Source: Daphnia carinata (taxonomy: Eukaryota > Arthropoda > Branchiopoda > Diplostraca > Daphniidae). From it: DNA of 64,000 nucleotides. A model generated the notes under the pieces. That model ran no database searches, was not told where the DNA came from, and worked only from the letters and a program-made list of their open reading frames with translations. How positions within the stretch are numbered: position 1 is the stretch's first letter; each line of letters opens with the position of its first letter. Shown in pieces: positions 34,204 to 56,879 of the stretch. A program made the translations under genes and the position numbers. The stretch spans positions 6,486,679-6,550,678 of the forward strand of contig NC_081337.1 in the NCBI RefSeq assembly GCF_022539665.2, in the 5' to 3' direction.

Positions 34204-37200
34204 TTACAAAAATGGGGTCATGCCGTTCCAGCTCACGCGTGCTCCGCTCCACCTAAAACAAAAACATGGTTATACATAATTAAACATCTTGTATCACCAA
34301 GATGTTAAATACTTCGATCGGATGATTTTGTCTAACGTAGGAAGAGCCACGTCTTCCTCGTGTACCTCAAGCGGCAATTTCGTTCGGATTACCAACACGG
34401 CTGGTATCAATTGGTTGTGCGAACTGGTGTGATAATGCAACTCGAATCTAATTGATAGCATAATCGATCGACAACAAGTGAATTTGCCTATACTCTTTTC
34501 ATTATAACGCACCTTATCTCTGACCGGTAATCTCGGAGGAGATCACGATCATCACTAAATAGCACTCCGCTTTGTTCCGAGGCAATGATCAACCAAATGG
34601 GATAGACTGGTGTTTTTAATCGTGAGCCTAATTTGTATGCTGCTGTTTTTTCTTCAGTCCGCATCCAGAGCAGTAATCCGATAGGTGAACGCGCGTGAAT
34701 GCCATGCTGGGGAATCATCTATTCGTTGTTTTTAAAAAATTAGAGCTATCAGCTCAAGGATTATGGATGTCAATGAATTTTGGTCCAGTTTTGTATCGTT
34801 AAGCGACAACTGCAAGATTCCAGTCTGTTGAGTTCATCGAATTACACATGCGTGGCTTTGCGTTACACATTTCTGAGGGTAGCATTTCAGTTCCAGACGA
34901 CATTTATAACCAAAGGTACCAATTAGCGTTGAGCGTCTTATTTTGGGAGATTAAAACATGAAAATTGAAGATAAATAATTACGATCTTGTCCTTGTCTTC
35001 CTGATAATGAGTTCCGTTATGCAGATATGAAGCTGCTCTGCCCGACAGAATTAAATTAAGCGCGCTGAAGCTGATGTCTCCGGAATAATTGATCAAGCTG
35101 GTCAGATAGGAATTTGTGCCCGTTATCCATCTTGTCCCCATATCCTCTGCAATTCTATGCCACACGCCAAAAAAAGTTAATGATTTCATTTCTATAACTG
35201 AGTAATTGCGTTGACTATTGAGGCGACACTTGCCGGTCGATTCCACGGGCTAAGACAGCACTGTAAATTAGAAGTAGCAAGGCAGGACCGGGGTCTTGCT
35301 GAAACTTAAACCGAAAGATGAATGTATGACAATGGAAAAGAGATGCGATGGTATTATAAATTTGAAAAGGGATTACCAGAAAAAGATTACGCCTCACAAA
35401 ATACTGGAGTTCCTCTCGATTGTGACATTCCAGTACGTTAAGCTGCCAGACGTGGCGCACATTAGAATAAAAATTTGCATTACTCTTTGCACGTTAAAGT
35501 AAAGATTTTTAGTATCCTACTTTTTCCGTTACACCTTCACGAAAGTAGAGACGAAAGAATAAGAAACCGTGTTTTTTAAACGTAAAACTGCTGGCTAAAC
35601 AATCATGGAAGAATTACTTACCATCTGCATTGAAGTGGTCAGACTCCTCGACGTGAGTATGACTTGGATGCGGTAAACACAAAACGCCGTACTGGCATCC
35701 TCCAGCCTTCCAGATGATGTCGGTGATGGCTGAACACAAAGCTTCTTGTTGCATTGAAAAAGTTGGTTTCAGGGGACTGTGTCAGACATCCGAGCGAGAA
35801 TCACAATTACTTCATCAACCCACAATATTGGCAAATAATTAGACATTTGAAACGTACTCCGGTTGGTACACCCTGGATGGTCTGACGTCAAACAGTAGAA
35901 TACGCAAGATATGTGTCTGTAAAGCCATCATTAATGAGTTTGTAATCGGCAATCCAGCTGCGTGACTCACCATCAAAGCGTAACCAAGGTCGCGCTCTGC
36001 TTCACGAAAAACAAGTCCTGTTAAACAATTCCCCTTTATTCCTCCAGTTCTTTATTTTTCTTACATGATTTAAGGGAAATATTTTACCTGGACCTCGTGA
36101 AAAATATTCAGCCTTAACTGGTGCTGGACACTGGCCGAAAACGATTCGTCGTAACGCCTGAAATAAAAATTTTTGCATCATAATGCTTTCAAATTAGACT
36201 TTCAGATTGCTTAAAATCTTGACTCATTCATTGTCATTCGTTGGCGTTGAGTGGAATCGAATGATGGCAAACTCGCCCATAATCAATTCAGTGCAATGAC
36301 CGTAGTTTTCGTTAGAGCGTAGACATAGTGCACATACATAACAAGAAGGAGAGAGCCCGTCACTCCAATTAGAGCAACCAAAAAGAAAGTTGGATGAACC
36401 GGTCGATCCCGTCAGCATTGTATACATGGACACGTCATACTACAGACGTAGTGTTATACTGACAGCTGTTTCGCGTGTTCAAGTACAATTCATCAACGCT
36501 GTCATGTCTGAAAACAATCAACCCATTCAGAACTTTATCTTTCTGAGGTGCTCATCTCAAGAAGACTCCACGTCAATCTCACACTACGTCCGTAGAATTA
36601 CTGTCCTTGTCAAGAAAAACGTTAGCATAGGGATCTGAACAGCTTTCCCCCCCATGCGAAAAGGGCGTGGGATGCTAAGAATTCTACAAACGTGGATCGA
36701 TTTGTTTTTTTTCCCATATGGATGTAATCAAGCATTTTATTTAAAAACGTCAGACTTGGTTTTCTCTTAAAAGCCCGTTCGCCATAGACAATATTTTCTG
36801 ACAGATCGATAAACTTTTTTTGGCTTTGCGCTCGATGAAAGTATAACGGTGTTTGCGGACGTTCAACGGCCAAAAGAACTTTAACATTTAAACCAAAATA
36901 CGTGTACCAATCCAAGGCTCGTGCGATGCAGGTTATGGTGCAAGACTTCCACGGGGTTTCCCATAATTTTATGGTCGCCTACGTGGATATTCTGACGTTA
37001 TGGCAGATCATGGGTGTCACGTATTCGTTCACGTGCTATTGCAATGGTGTGAATGACCCGCATGCCATATCGCCATTAAAAACAAGTGCAAAATATTCTA
37101 TCTACGTAAGATTTGTTTATTTTCCTCTTTGTGGAGTTCTTCACCTACGTGGTTCTGTTATTTTACACTTAAACGCACGGCACGCCTTCCATTCCTAATA

Positions 37201-39372
37201 AGTACATGAAAATAATCGTAACAATAATAAATAATAGTTGGCCCGGTCCGCTTTATTCCCAGTACCACAAGAGCGTAGATCTGTAATATTTGTGCCATAT
37301 CGAACCATTCGCGTGTTCGACCAACATTTGGGTTTATTTTTAAGTGGGTAAATGGCCTAAATAATTCTATATTATTTCAATACCTGTGATATACTCTGCG
37401 TTCTTTCCTCCAAATTTAAAGTTAATCATACGCTATCGTTTTCGGTTTCTCAATTGTTTTTTAGATAAAATCCCGACCATTAGAAATGTATCACAACAGG
37501 AGACTCTATTATACGAACTGGTAAGTGCGCAATTTTACTAAAGTCCAAATTGCGCAATCCGATTTTAAATGTTACGTCATATCTTGAGAATTCAACAAGT
37601 ATAATCCGTGCGTAAATATGCATTTTTATTCTAGAACAACGGCCGCATGAACGTACGAAGTTATTGGCACAACGCGGCACGTAATCATAAAAAAGAAGGA
37701 AGACTTACCACTGCAATGGGTTCTGTTATGGGCTTGCTCCCGTTGACCGATGCCATGTTTTGAAGTTGGCGCGATGCTCTTTCACGCATCCCGAACACCC
37801 GACCTTCAACAAAAAAGGGAATTCAATTGAAAATTAAGGCCAGTTGAGAGCATCATTTTAAGTCAAGGTGATTTCGACATGGGCGGTATTCCTGCCGTTC
37901 GAACGGACACATCGAGACGTAACCAATCCATAGGGCATTAAATGTCATCAAGAAAAGAAAAAAAAGGGCACTCCAATCAGTACAGTAAGAGATGTGATCA
38001 TCAAGTCTCAGTGAGCCAATTGGCATTGTGCCGTCACGGTCGAATACGAGAAGGTGACGAGTGGAGGGACGTGAAGGTTGTTGATGAGGTGGCACTCCAC
38101 GCAATGCTATCATTTTGCGACCAGAATTTCGGTCGATTGTTGGCTATGTATTTGAGCGAACGATAAAGCATCGTATGTGCTGATTATCTTTGTATTCAGC
38201 GGCCATGGCCGCAACCACCGGAAGATTTTTGACCGAACGTATACCATAGAATACGTATAGCCATGCAAGCGGTAAGAAACATCTACCAGCTATTGTTCGT
38301 ATATCAAGTAGGGTTTTCCAAAATTTTTCTTCTGCTAAAGTGAATTGGCTCGCGTTGGAATTGAACGTTGCCGAGTGCTGTAGCTGAATTGTACCTCTTT
38401 CCGCTACTGAAACTCAATCGGACTAATCCGACTCGACTTTAGACGGAATAGGATAAAACTATTCAAGTTGCTTTTTTACAATATCTTTTTCTTTTTATGT
38501 GAGTATCATCCGATAACTTCGTCCACGGCTTGTCCCGCTAGCTCCTTTTATTTTTCCTATTGTGCATATCGTGGCAAACGGGAATCACGGAACCCCAATG
38601 TCCATCCAAAAAGAGATGCCATTCCCGCATTTCGTGTTCGAAAGAACAGCATTAAAAAGGGTTTTATTTTCTAAAAAAAAAGTAGAATATATACAGCGAA
38701 GTAGAGTCTCGCGACTTGTTTGAAAGACATTGCATAAAATACTATAAAGATTGCGTTGACGGCCTTCTACCAAAAATCCTATAGTATTCGGAGATCCGAT
38801 CGATGAACTACAAGACAGAAAAATGACATTCCATCCGTCTCTGATCGATCCCTTGCTTTCGCTTTACTTTCCCTTGGTTTCGTACTACACATATTCTTAT
38901 TAGCAATTGATTTTACTCGTTTTATTAAATTAATACAGACTTTTACCGATCGTAAAGCGATTTTTAGAAACGCTGGAAAACTGGCGATTTTAAGTTAAAC
39001 ACGCAGTTAATATCACTTACTATGTAGTGGTGAAACGCTTCCCGTGATATTAGGTGCTCCATTTTCAATCCGGGATTCTTTCCTTTCACCTTGATTCGCA
39101 CTGATGACTGGCGGGACCTTCTCCAAAATGTGAGTCACGCCTTTTTCTACATGAGATTCTCTCCTGTCGCATCTTCTCGCGGTAAGGACTGGAAGAAAGC
39201 CGGCCATTCCATTTTCTGTTCGAGATTCTTTCTTTTCGCCTCTCGCGATTTCGTTTGCATTTCCCGGAAAGAATGGCAGCGCTTCAAACTAAAAATACCA
39301 GAGACAAATGTTGTCATCCTTTCTGTTTGTCATAGCTCAACCTTCGCACAATTAACGTACCTCAATGTTCAT
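34204..39372 (-). CDS. MINDY gene C: inactive MINDY-4B-like pseudo-deubiquitinase with repeat-bearing N-terminus
   Basis: Thirteen exons: 39361-39372, 39021-39288, 37709-37803, 36088-36157, 35858-36017, 35622-35776, 35521-35534, 35377-35442, 35234-35304, 34983-35154, 34513-34718, 34313-34447 and 34204-34252, giving 490 residues. The first coding exon encodes only MNIE and the seventh is a 14-nt micro-exon; phases fit throughout. Residues 20-90 carry three imperfect repeats around KESRTENG, RRESHVEKG and KESRIENG. MINDY-4B-like signatures follow: LRRIVFGQCP near 127, LQTHILRILLF near 181, DIIWKAGG, QQDPGPALLLLIYSA, LSGRAASYLHNGTHY, LLWMRTEEKT, LGSRLKTPVYPIW near 391 and the final WSGARVSWNG. 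The catalytic Cys and His positions read Asn175 and Gln410, so it should be inactive. The intron after exon 35234-35304 has a GC donor (gcaagt). Paralogue A shares the MN-F/I start and the SPLH exon end. Confidence 0.83.
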
Positions 39373-42300
39373 TTGTTGATTTGAATATCAGTACAAATAA
39401 AGAATAGCTGAATGATGGTAACAAATGCGATCTTAAATGCCTAGCAGTCACTTCCGCATTGTACTACTCTGACAGTTTTCTGGCGGAGCAACGTACCGAC
39501 GCGGCTGCATAAGACGAAAGTTTCGCTTTCACTTGCTCGCTCGAAGTTGACACGTCTGGCGGCCGGAGCTGACGACGTCGGTATGTGTGCTCCACAAGCA
39601 TATAACGGCTGCGTACCACCCTTTTTTTTTTTTTTTTACCTGCTATATCGTGTACTTTATACGAATCCGTAAAGTAGGAGCCACGTCAATAAAAGAGCGA
39701 CCCTCTCGGAAAATTCTACGCATTTGTAACCTAACTGTTTGACGTGGTTCTATATCGTGATTGCTATTCATGTCATGTTTGGGATATAGCCCGAACAGTC
39801 GGTTGTTGCAGGTTTTGGATATGTGAGATCTGAAGAAGAAAATTAATACGTTCATTAAAAATGCTGAAAAATAATGGCAATAAAACAACTATATGTAGCG
39901 TTGCACATTTTTGTCGGCTAAAAGTGAAATATGAATCCGGGGCAACACTATGATAGTTGAAAAGGTTTAAATATATGCAGGAACAGGTTTTCAGCTTGTT
40001 TTTCCTTACTGCATCATTTAGTAAACGTTTACGTCAAAGCGAAACAAAAAGACGATTACAGGCTCGTACCCGTTTATCTTATCCAGAAAAATAGCCTAAT
40101 TCAGTTCTGTGTCTCGTCTCCTACTATTCTGATAATACGCAAGCCTTTACTAGCATGACTTACCATTTCGAAGTCTAACAGAGAGTAGCCCCCCCTCCCA
40201 AAAAAAAGGTGATATCATTTCTCTTAAGATGAAATCTTTTGTGAAATGAGATACCTTTTTAATCTTGATACAATGAGGCAAGCGGTGTTCGGGGGAACAG
40301 TAAGTCTTTCGTGATGTAAGATATTATTTGACTTTACGCTAGTAATTTTGTTTCGTGTTCTTTATCCAGAAAAAGATATTTAAAAAGTGTATGTTTATGT
40401 ATTTGAATAAACAACGTGATTAGCCACAATCCATCAACGCCTTTAGTTTCCTCTTTCCTCCGTTTTTCCGCCCTTCCCTATCGATATGACGAGCACAAAC
40501 GATGCTGATCCAGCCCAATCCACGTACACCACAAGCATATATAGTTTTGAAGGTCGTCGAGAAAGCATTGGAACGTGACTCACTTCGTGTTAGTGTGCCC
40601 GAACACGAGACGGTAGGTTTCTCTGTTAGGTTATGTCATATTGATGCAATGTTTATTGCTGTTTGAGTAAGAAAACGTACCGCCTCCCCCCAAAAAAAAA
40701 GAATTGGAAGCCAAACTTGACGAAAAAAGAATTGTTATTCTTTACCGCTCCATCGTGCTATTTGTTAAGACTGTTTTCAAAAATTCATAAGATTACTAAT
40801 AATCCACCAAGTCTTGACATCCCATTTCCATTGTCTATCTAGCCGAATGAAGTCACGCATTTGAAAAAGCAACGAGTACCGCTACAGCGTGAAACAAAAT
40901 CGTTGTAGCGGATTAACAACATCATAAAGTTGATTACTTTTATCGATTACAGGTAGTCTAAACAAACTAACTTTCTCCTCGTATCCTTCGACAGTTTTTC
41001 TGATTTTCGTTAGAGAACAACTTCAAACGATTTACAAGGACATGTGATGACCATGAAATGGACCGAGCAATCAAACAAGATGTCAGTGAGAAATGCCCTC
41101 CCATAAGCTTTGGCGGCTTAATGGCTGAAGAGAGTGAAATTACGTAACAGAAAACAGTAAAATTAGTCACAAAGAGAAAGTTACAGGGACTGTATTGGCT
41201 ATTGACCTTGTCGAATACATAAAGGTTTTGAAATTTTTGGCAAACCTGCTAACAAGTTATTCGCATTTCATTATTCTTCTTAAAGAACGAAGCCGCAAAT
41301 GGCAAGGGACACTGGGTTAACGGTGAAATACGATTCATGCAAATTAGCTCTTCGCTAATTTAGCCAGACTCCAAATTTACATACAGTTCTTCATTGGAAG
41401 CTGCGAATGTTTAACAAATAAGGTAAATGTCAGAAGATTACGCAGAAAGAGAAAATTGTGCGATTTAATCCCAAAGCTATCGATGTCTTTATGCGCGTTC
41501 TCAGCAAACAGGAATTTTTGGGGGTTTTTCCGTTTGCTTCCGTGGCGAGCCATATACGTAAATGGAATTGCCCATAATTCAGGTGGCTGAATCGTGGGGA
41601 ATTCCGTTCGTCCTTTTTTAAAAAATATTTTCTACCCTACAGCTATTGGAGATTGGTGGCACCATCCAAACATAGGTGCCAAAAAAAGAAGTGTTTTTGG
41701 CTTCACTTCAAAACTAACTGAACATCGCAGTAGCCTGATTGTAGAGATTGGGTTTAGATTTGACATTAAGCCAGTGGTTAATCATTGCCTCAATTCAAGA
41801 CATTACAGTCAGTACAGGAGTTCCCAACAGCCATTGTTATTAATAATAATTAGAGCGAAAGTAGTAGGGCCTTCCTTTTGTACTCCGAGATTCCGACTCT
41901 TTGTTTTACATTTTAAATTATTAGTCACGTCATTCACGTGATTTGGCAAAGGTTTCAGAGTCTTAGGGTGGGTTGAATTTTATGGAAAAATGAAATCAAG
42001 CAGCTGCGAATGAAGCTTAAGTAGATGATCGTAAATAGGTTAAGCAGTTTCTTTACGTCTGAAAATTCTAAAATGTTTAAAAATGGAAAACTATGCATCA
42101 TAGTATGATGGTGGGATCGGCTTTCTACGCCCAACCCTTCCAAAAAAATTATCGCTTTCCTCCTCACGCACCTGTGTCCTTGCAATTTTACCTGCACGTG
42201 GAACTTTAGAGTAAGGGAACGAAAAATATTAAAACAAAGGTCGTTAGTATCGCTTCATCTGGATGCAACAATTTCCATTTTTTGTTTACTATTCATTTAC

Positions 42301-45300
42301 ATATTTTTCATTTCTGTCCAGATCTTCTAGGGGGGGAGGGTGGCTAAAAAAGGGACTAACAAAAGGAAGGGTGATTAAAAACTCATGATGGCCGATTTGT
42401 TCTCTTCCCAACCAAAGCCCACTTTGTCAGTTGCAGTGAAGCTGTACGACACGATGAAAGCCCGAGTGTTGTCCGTAACTATTCGTTATTTGTTGATCGA
42501 TTTTGGCCCTCCGCATTGCTAGCAGATAACTAAAGAGGTGAAAACTGGAGAACGAAACTCTGACATTGCCTTTCGTGTAAATTTTCTTTCAGTATGGGCA
42601 CAAAACATGCAAAATTTGACTATCTATCCGTCGAGTGTAGAACACTAAGACCTCGCCTTGTTCACGAAGTCTTCGGCTCTGTTTCACTGTCCAAACAAGC
42701 TGCATAGAGAGAGAAAGGATTTGGGTGAATGAAGAACAATGATTCGTCAGCAATTCATGGGTAAGTTTGTAATTTCAATTTCAGTGCATTATAGTTGCAA
42801 TAGAGTTAGGGAAAAGCTGTAAAGCGTTTCCGGAAACAGTAAGAGTGAATGATTTTTCTGCGCTTACGGGCTTGTGTACGCTAACCGTTACATAGTCTAA
42901 CTTATTATTTGCTAACGGCGAGGCCAGCCGCTCTGAGGGTTAAATAACTCTGATTAAAACCAGAACAAAAAAATTTGTTTGAAAATACTCATGTTGAATC
43001 ATAGTCAGTAGGCATAGCCTAAATCGTCTTGTGAGTTACAAATTTTAAACGCAATCGTAGTTTGGTATACCTGTAGCTGTTCAGAATATCTCTATAAAAA
43101 TAAGCCGAAGCAAAGTCCAGACTATAAAACAGTATGCAACTTTTATGCACGTACATTTGTTTGTTGTTGTCGACACCTGCTAGTGCACCTGTTTTTCCGT
43201 GGATCAAGTCAACAATTGTCACTTTGGGTTATGGCGCAAAAAAACACACACGCAGTTCATCTTTTTGAATTATTTGTAGCGACTTCATTTGAATTACATT
43301 TGCTCTTCTCCTAGGTTTATCTCACAAATTTTCCTGACACAACTTAGTTTGGATTTGCATACGATGCATCGAAAGCGAAAACCCACGTGATTCTATCGTT
43401 ATTCTGCTTCACGGACGTGAGTAAACAAGCCGAAAAAATACAGTGACAGAATCTGAAGAAAAAACCTTGGGAAATTCTAAGGCACGCCGGATGACGCCCG
43501 ATTGGTGAGTGTTATTCATTGTGTTCCTTAAAAAAAAAGAAAATGTAAGAAAGTTTCGCTATACAATCAAAGTGATGATTGTTCACATTAAGTTCGAACA
43601 CTTAAGAGTTTTCAACAGTTGAATGGGCTTGACGGATATGCTGCCTGTCGCCACCCAACCGTTGATTCTTTTTATTTGGCCTTGCGAAATTTTTCTAATG
43701 TGGCTGATCTTAGCGGTGAAACGATTGCTACTGACGTCAACTAGCCGTAATTTAATCTAGATAGGTTGAGGTTTCGTAATAATTTACAATAGCGCTGAAT
43801 TGTGAAGGCCAAAAGCCGCCAATTGATGCGACCGTCGTACGAGTGGCATCAGCTTCTCTTTCTAGTTCATTGGGCTTGTTCTTCGAAGAAAACGGGAGGA
43901 AATAAAAATAGAAAAAGAAATGCTATTACGAATGTGGATTTTGAAACGCATCAACAGGAAAAATCGCCCTGAGTGATTGCATTTACTTGTCTATACGTAA
44001 ACAGCAGCGAAGTATTTTGAAGAAATAGATGGCGAATATTTAACTTACGAAGTCATTGAGTACGAAAAGCGGCTGGCAGAATGCAAGTGAAAGTGACTGA
44101 ACTAACAACTAATTCTCAGCTAAGAAGATAACTGTGTATTCGTGATTAAGTATACAGCGGTCTGTCAACTTACGTAACGAAGGTTTTTAACGCAGCGTTC
44201 CATTGCTAGCTTGCAACTTTCCATTGTTATTGCAATTGCGGATTATCTACCTTTCATTTCTAGGAAAACACAGATCATTCTAAATGACTAGAGTAGGAGC
44301 TTGATTTATTTCATAATGCAACAGAAAAATACGTGCTAGTTGAGGACGCACGTCACTGCAGTTTATAGCGGAAGAGGAGAAACAGGTCATCGCTGCCCTA
44401 CATTGCGGATTAGATAGTGTTTGCACGTTCTGGCTGCTAACCGGATAGGATGGTCTTTACACAACTAAAATTCCTCGTTATCTTTATTCTTCAGTAAACG
44501 AGAGTCGATAGTCAAGTGGATGACAAAAAAATTTTACTTTACCAATTTCAAGTAAACACTTTTTTTCACGTAACAAGGAACTCAAATCTTGGGCTGGATG
44601 TCCTCACACGTTGTCGCTATAGTGACTCAAATTTCTGATGTTCTTGTATCAGCCAGCGATTCGTTTCATCAATGTCCAAAGAGAAAGTTTTCGTTCCTCT
44701 TTGCTGATTTCCCGTTAGCTTTCGTTTCGACTGACACGTCCAAATTCTCTTATTTGTCCCAAAGGCTAATTGAGGAAGACTATACAGCGGCTATCCCGAT
44801 CCTACCAAAACATTTTTAAACAATGTATAAGCCGTTCTCCTTACGTATCGATACGGCCACTGGAGCCACACAAACTCGAACCATATTATTCCCAATCCAT
44901 CGTGCACAATAGACAAGGCGGAGTTTCTAACGAATTTAAGTGACTGAGGATGAGGAGGAAATCGAGAACCGGGAAGGGGCGGTGGGGTTGAAGGATGGGG
45001 GGTTTTGCAGTACACACACGCAGCCACAGGAGAAAAGTCTCGAATGCCTTGTGAAACAATCAGGGAGGCCTTGTAGTCTCCGTCAGTTAGTCGACGCGAG
45101 TGCAAGCTGACTGTTAAACGTCGAGCCATCACCTAAAATAGTATTTTTTTACATAACAGCCACGCGCACAGTTACGTAAAACTGCGTTTTTCCACCTCCC
45201 GAACCTCCACCGCGGAACGTGCGTTTATTTTCGGATTCTTACAGTTGGGATTTTTATTTTTATTTCCTTCTTTCCGACGTCTACCTCCGCACGTTGGTTG

Positions 45301-45339
45301 ACTGGTGTCCGTCAGACAGAATTCAACAGCCGAATCAAC
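39373..45339. other. no gene recognised (6 kb)
   Basis: Includes the 5' region of MINDY gene C and of the first oxidase. All open frames are under 130 codons, low in complexity and without splice context. Homopolymer tracts are present (for example T16 at about 39622). Confidence 0.4.
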
Positions 45340-48718
<3,379 letters not shown>

Positions 48719-48904
48719 CTTCTTCTCAATAGGTGTATATTTAAGCTCTATTTTTATCATGCTTCGACGATTTTTGTTTTTTGACTACTTTTCCCTTGTT
48801 CTACGCTTGTTTACCAAACAGGATCACAAAAATGGCCAATCATGTGCCGGCCAGAGACTTTTTGTTACGTCGTAGACACGAAGCGCTTTTTTTGACTAAC
48901 TGTG

Positions 48905-48910
48905 AATAAA
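48905..48910 (+). terminator. poly(A) signal AATAAA for oxidase 1
   Basis: Canonical AATAAA about 190 bases downstream of the stop codon, in a T- and A-rich 3' UTR. Confidence 0.6.
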
Positions 48911-49886
48911 ACCACTATCCTTTTTCTAAAAAAAAAGTAAGAATAGTTTCCATGATATCACAAAATTTTTTGTTACCATTTTGCAAGAAAAAGTCGTTTT
49001 TACGAAACATTAAAACCACGAGTTGCCTGTTATGTAACGCTTTTTAACCACTTTCATTCGATTAAAGTTCCGGTTTGGCATCACTCTTCAGCATAAAAAA
49101 AAACCTCAATCACCATCACGATTTATGCGATGTGTGGAGTAATATGAATCCACAAGTGTGCCGCTTTCGCTTTCGCATCAATAGGTGCGCATGATTGCTA
49201 CGTCTACAACATCCGAGCGGCACAAATAAAAAGCGCATCTTCACGTAGTCGTGAATCAGATGTTCAAGTCGTTTGTCAGTGACATTCAAACAGCGATGTT
49301 TTCTAAAACTATTCAATGTGGTGTTGTTATTTTTTGTTTGTTTTTTTAGACAGACCTGAACGCATTGCTGATTTTTTATTTTAAATGCATTCCCCGTTGG
49401 CAATCGTAAAAGTAGGACGCGCGCTTGGACTTGAGCGAACGGAGAAAGTCACTTTCGTTTGACCACAAACTACGAGAAAGGTCGACGCACTATGTTGGTG
49501 AGTTAAATTTCCTTAAAATACTCTTGACAATAGATGGTGATGATTGTCACGCTGAAAATTTATCGTTGCATGCTCCTCTCTGCATGTCATTCGGGACATA
49601 GCTGATAAGTTATTTATTTCCTGGTAAGTAAAAACGAAGTTACATAGTACATAGCTCTGCTCTGATGACGATATTGCAGCTGCCCTCTGGCGACCCATGT
49701 GCTCGGACCGAAACAGCATAGAGGATTCTGCCTTTCTCCCTAGATTAGAAAACAGTGGAACGGGCGAGATTTAAATCTGTTGGTATTCTTATTCGCCAAC
49801 CCAGGTTGAGAGATCGCAGTGAGTTGGATTTCGTTGAGCGTTGCGCACGTCTGCCGAAACACTTGGCGCCTCTAGGAAGTGAAGTG
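48911..49886. other. spacer between oxidase 1 and oxidase 2
   Basis: No gene. A possible 5' UTR donor (tatgttg|gtgagt near 49497) suggests oxidase 2 may have an untranslated first exon. Confidence 0.35.
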
Positions 49887-53080
<3,194 letters not shown>

Positions 53081-53278
53081 CAACACAGCATCCAGCTGCG
53101 AACAGAGCCATTGTTCAGGAAGGCTGAATCGTTATCCGACATGCAACGTCTATGTGAATTGATTTCACTTTTAAAAAATTTCATTATTGCTTCCTAATAC
53201 GCAATAAAGGCGAATCCTGGTCAGCTGATGTTGTGCCTTAAGTTCGGGAATGTAACCCCCGACACAACTTTTTCTGGA

Positions 53279-53284
53279 AATAAA
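53279..53284 (+). terminator. poly(A) signal AATAAA for oxidase 2
   Basis: AATAAA about 200 bases after the stop; another AATAAA lies at about 53203. Confidence 0.5.
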
Positions 53285-53664
53285 ATAAATTATTATGATT
53301 ATGTCTGTCAATCAACATGTTCGATGATTGTAATGTAAACAAACCGACTTTTTGTTTATCTTCTATTTAATCAAGATTTCAACAACCGTTTTTTTTATCG
53401 TTACAGGGTGATGCTTTCACAACTGACAGCGTTATAAGCGTTTCCGTGTTCCATACCCACTCTCTCGTATTGCGTACGTGACACGACGTATTTGTTGTTC
53501 GGCAGACATAGGTAATTCTTCAGTCCTTAGGCCTGATAACCTTCCCTGTATGTACATTTTTTTCTCATTTAACATGGCTGTCTAATTCTTCCCGACTTAT
53601 AACAGACGATTGCTCATTTAAATTTAATTAACAACTGTGTAGCGCTTGTCTTAGATATTCCAGC

Positions 53665-56319
<2,655 letters not shown>

Positions 56320-56342
56320 ACAATAACTACCATTTTAATCAA

Positions 56343-56348
56343 AATAAA
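56343..56348 (+). terminator. poly(A) signal AATAAA for oxidase 3
   Basis: AATAAA about 24 bases after the stop codon; a second copy lies at 56646. Confidence 0.45.
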
Positions 56349-56879
56349 CAAGCTCTGATGCTTGTGTAGCCTATACATTCGTATTATAGCGTCTAGGTTT
56401 CCCGTATCTTTGTACATTTATTGAGATGGGCAACAATTCATGACGATACCAGGTCGCTTGGTGGTTCACCTTTTTCGAATTTGCCGCTTAATTGGTATAG
56501 GTGAAGCAGAATAATGAGAGTGGATTGAACCATACAGGCTTTGGTAAACTATACAGGTTACCTTAGAAACTCATCGTTGGAAACTCATTGATGTCGGTGA
56601 CTGTGGTCGCCATCTCACGGGTTTCACTCACGAAATGACGTCACAAATAAAGACTGGAAAGTGCGCGAACTATCCACCTATTATTTTGTAGCCCACAGGT
56701 ATTCAAGGGATCATCAGGGTTCACATCACTGAGCGCATCCATCAGTCTGAGATCCCTTTGCCATCGGCAGTTGTGACCACGCGACATTCTCGATCATTTC
56801 GTTGCCACACGCTCGTCGACGTCAAGTTTTCTCTCTGCATCACGCCATCAATAGCTGATGGTGGCAGTTAATTGAAAAC

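Noticed and set aside
39640-39835. Possible upstream coding exon of MINDY gene C
   Set aside because: A good acceptor exists but no frame reaches the phase-0 junction without a stop; the MNIE mini-exon at 39361-39372 fits better.
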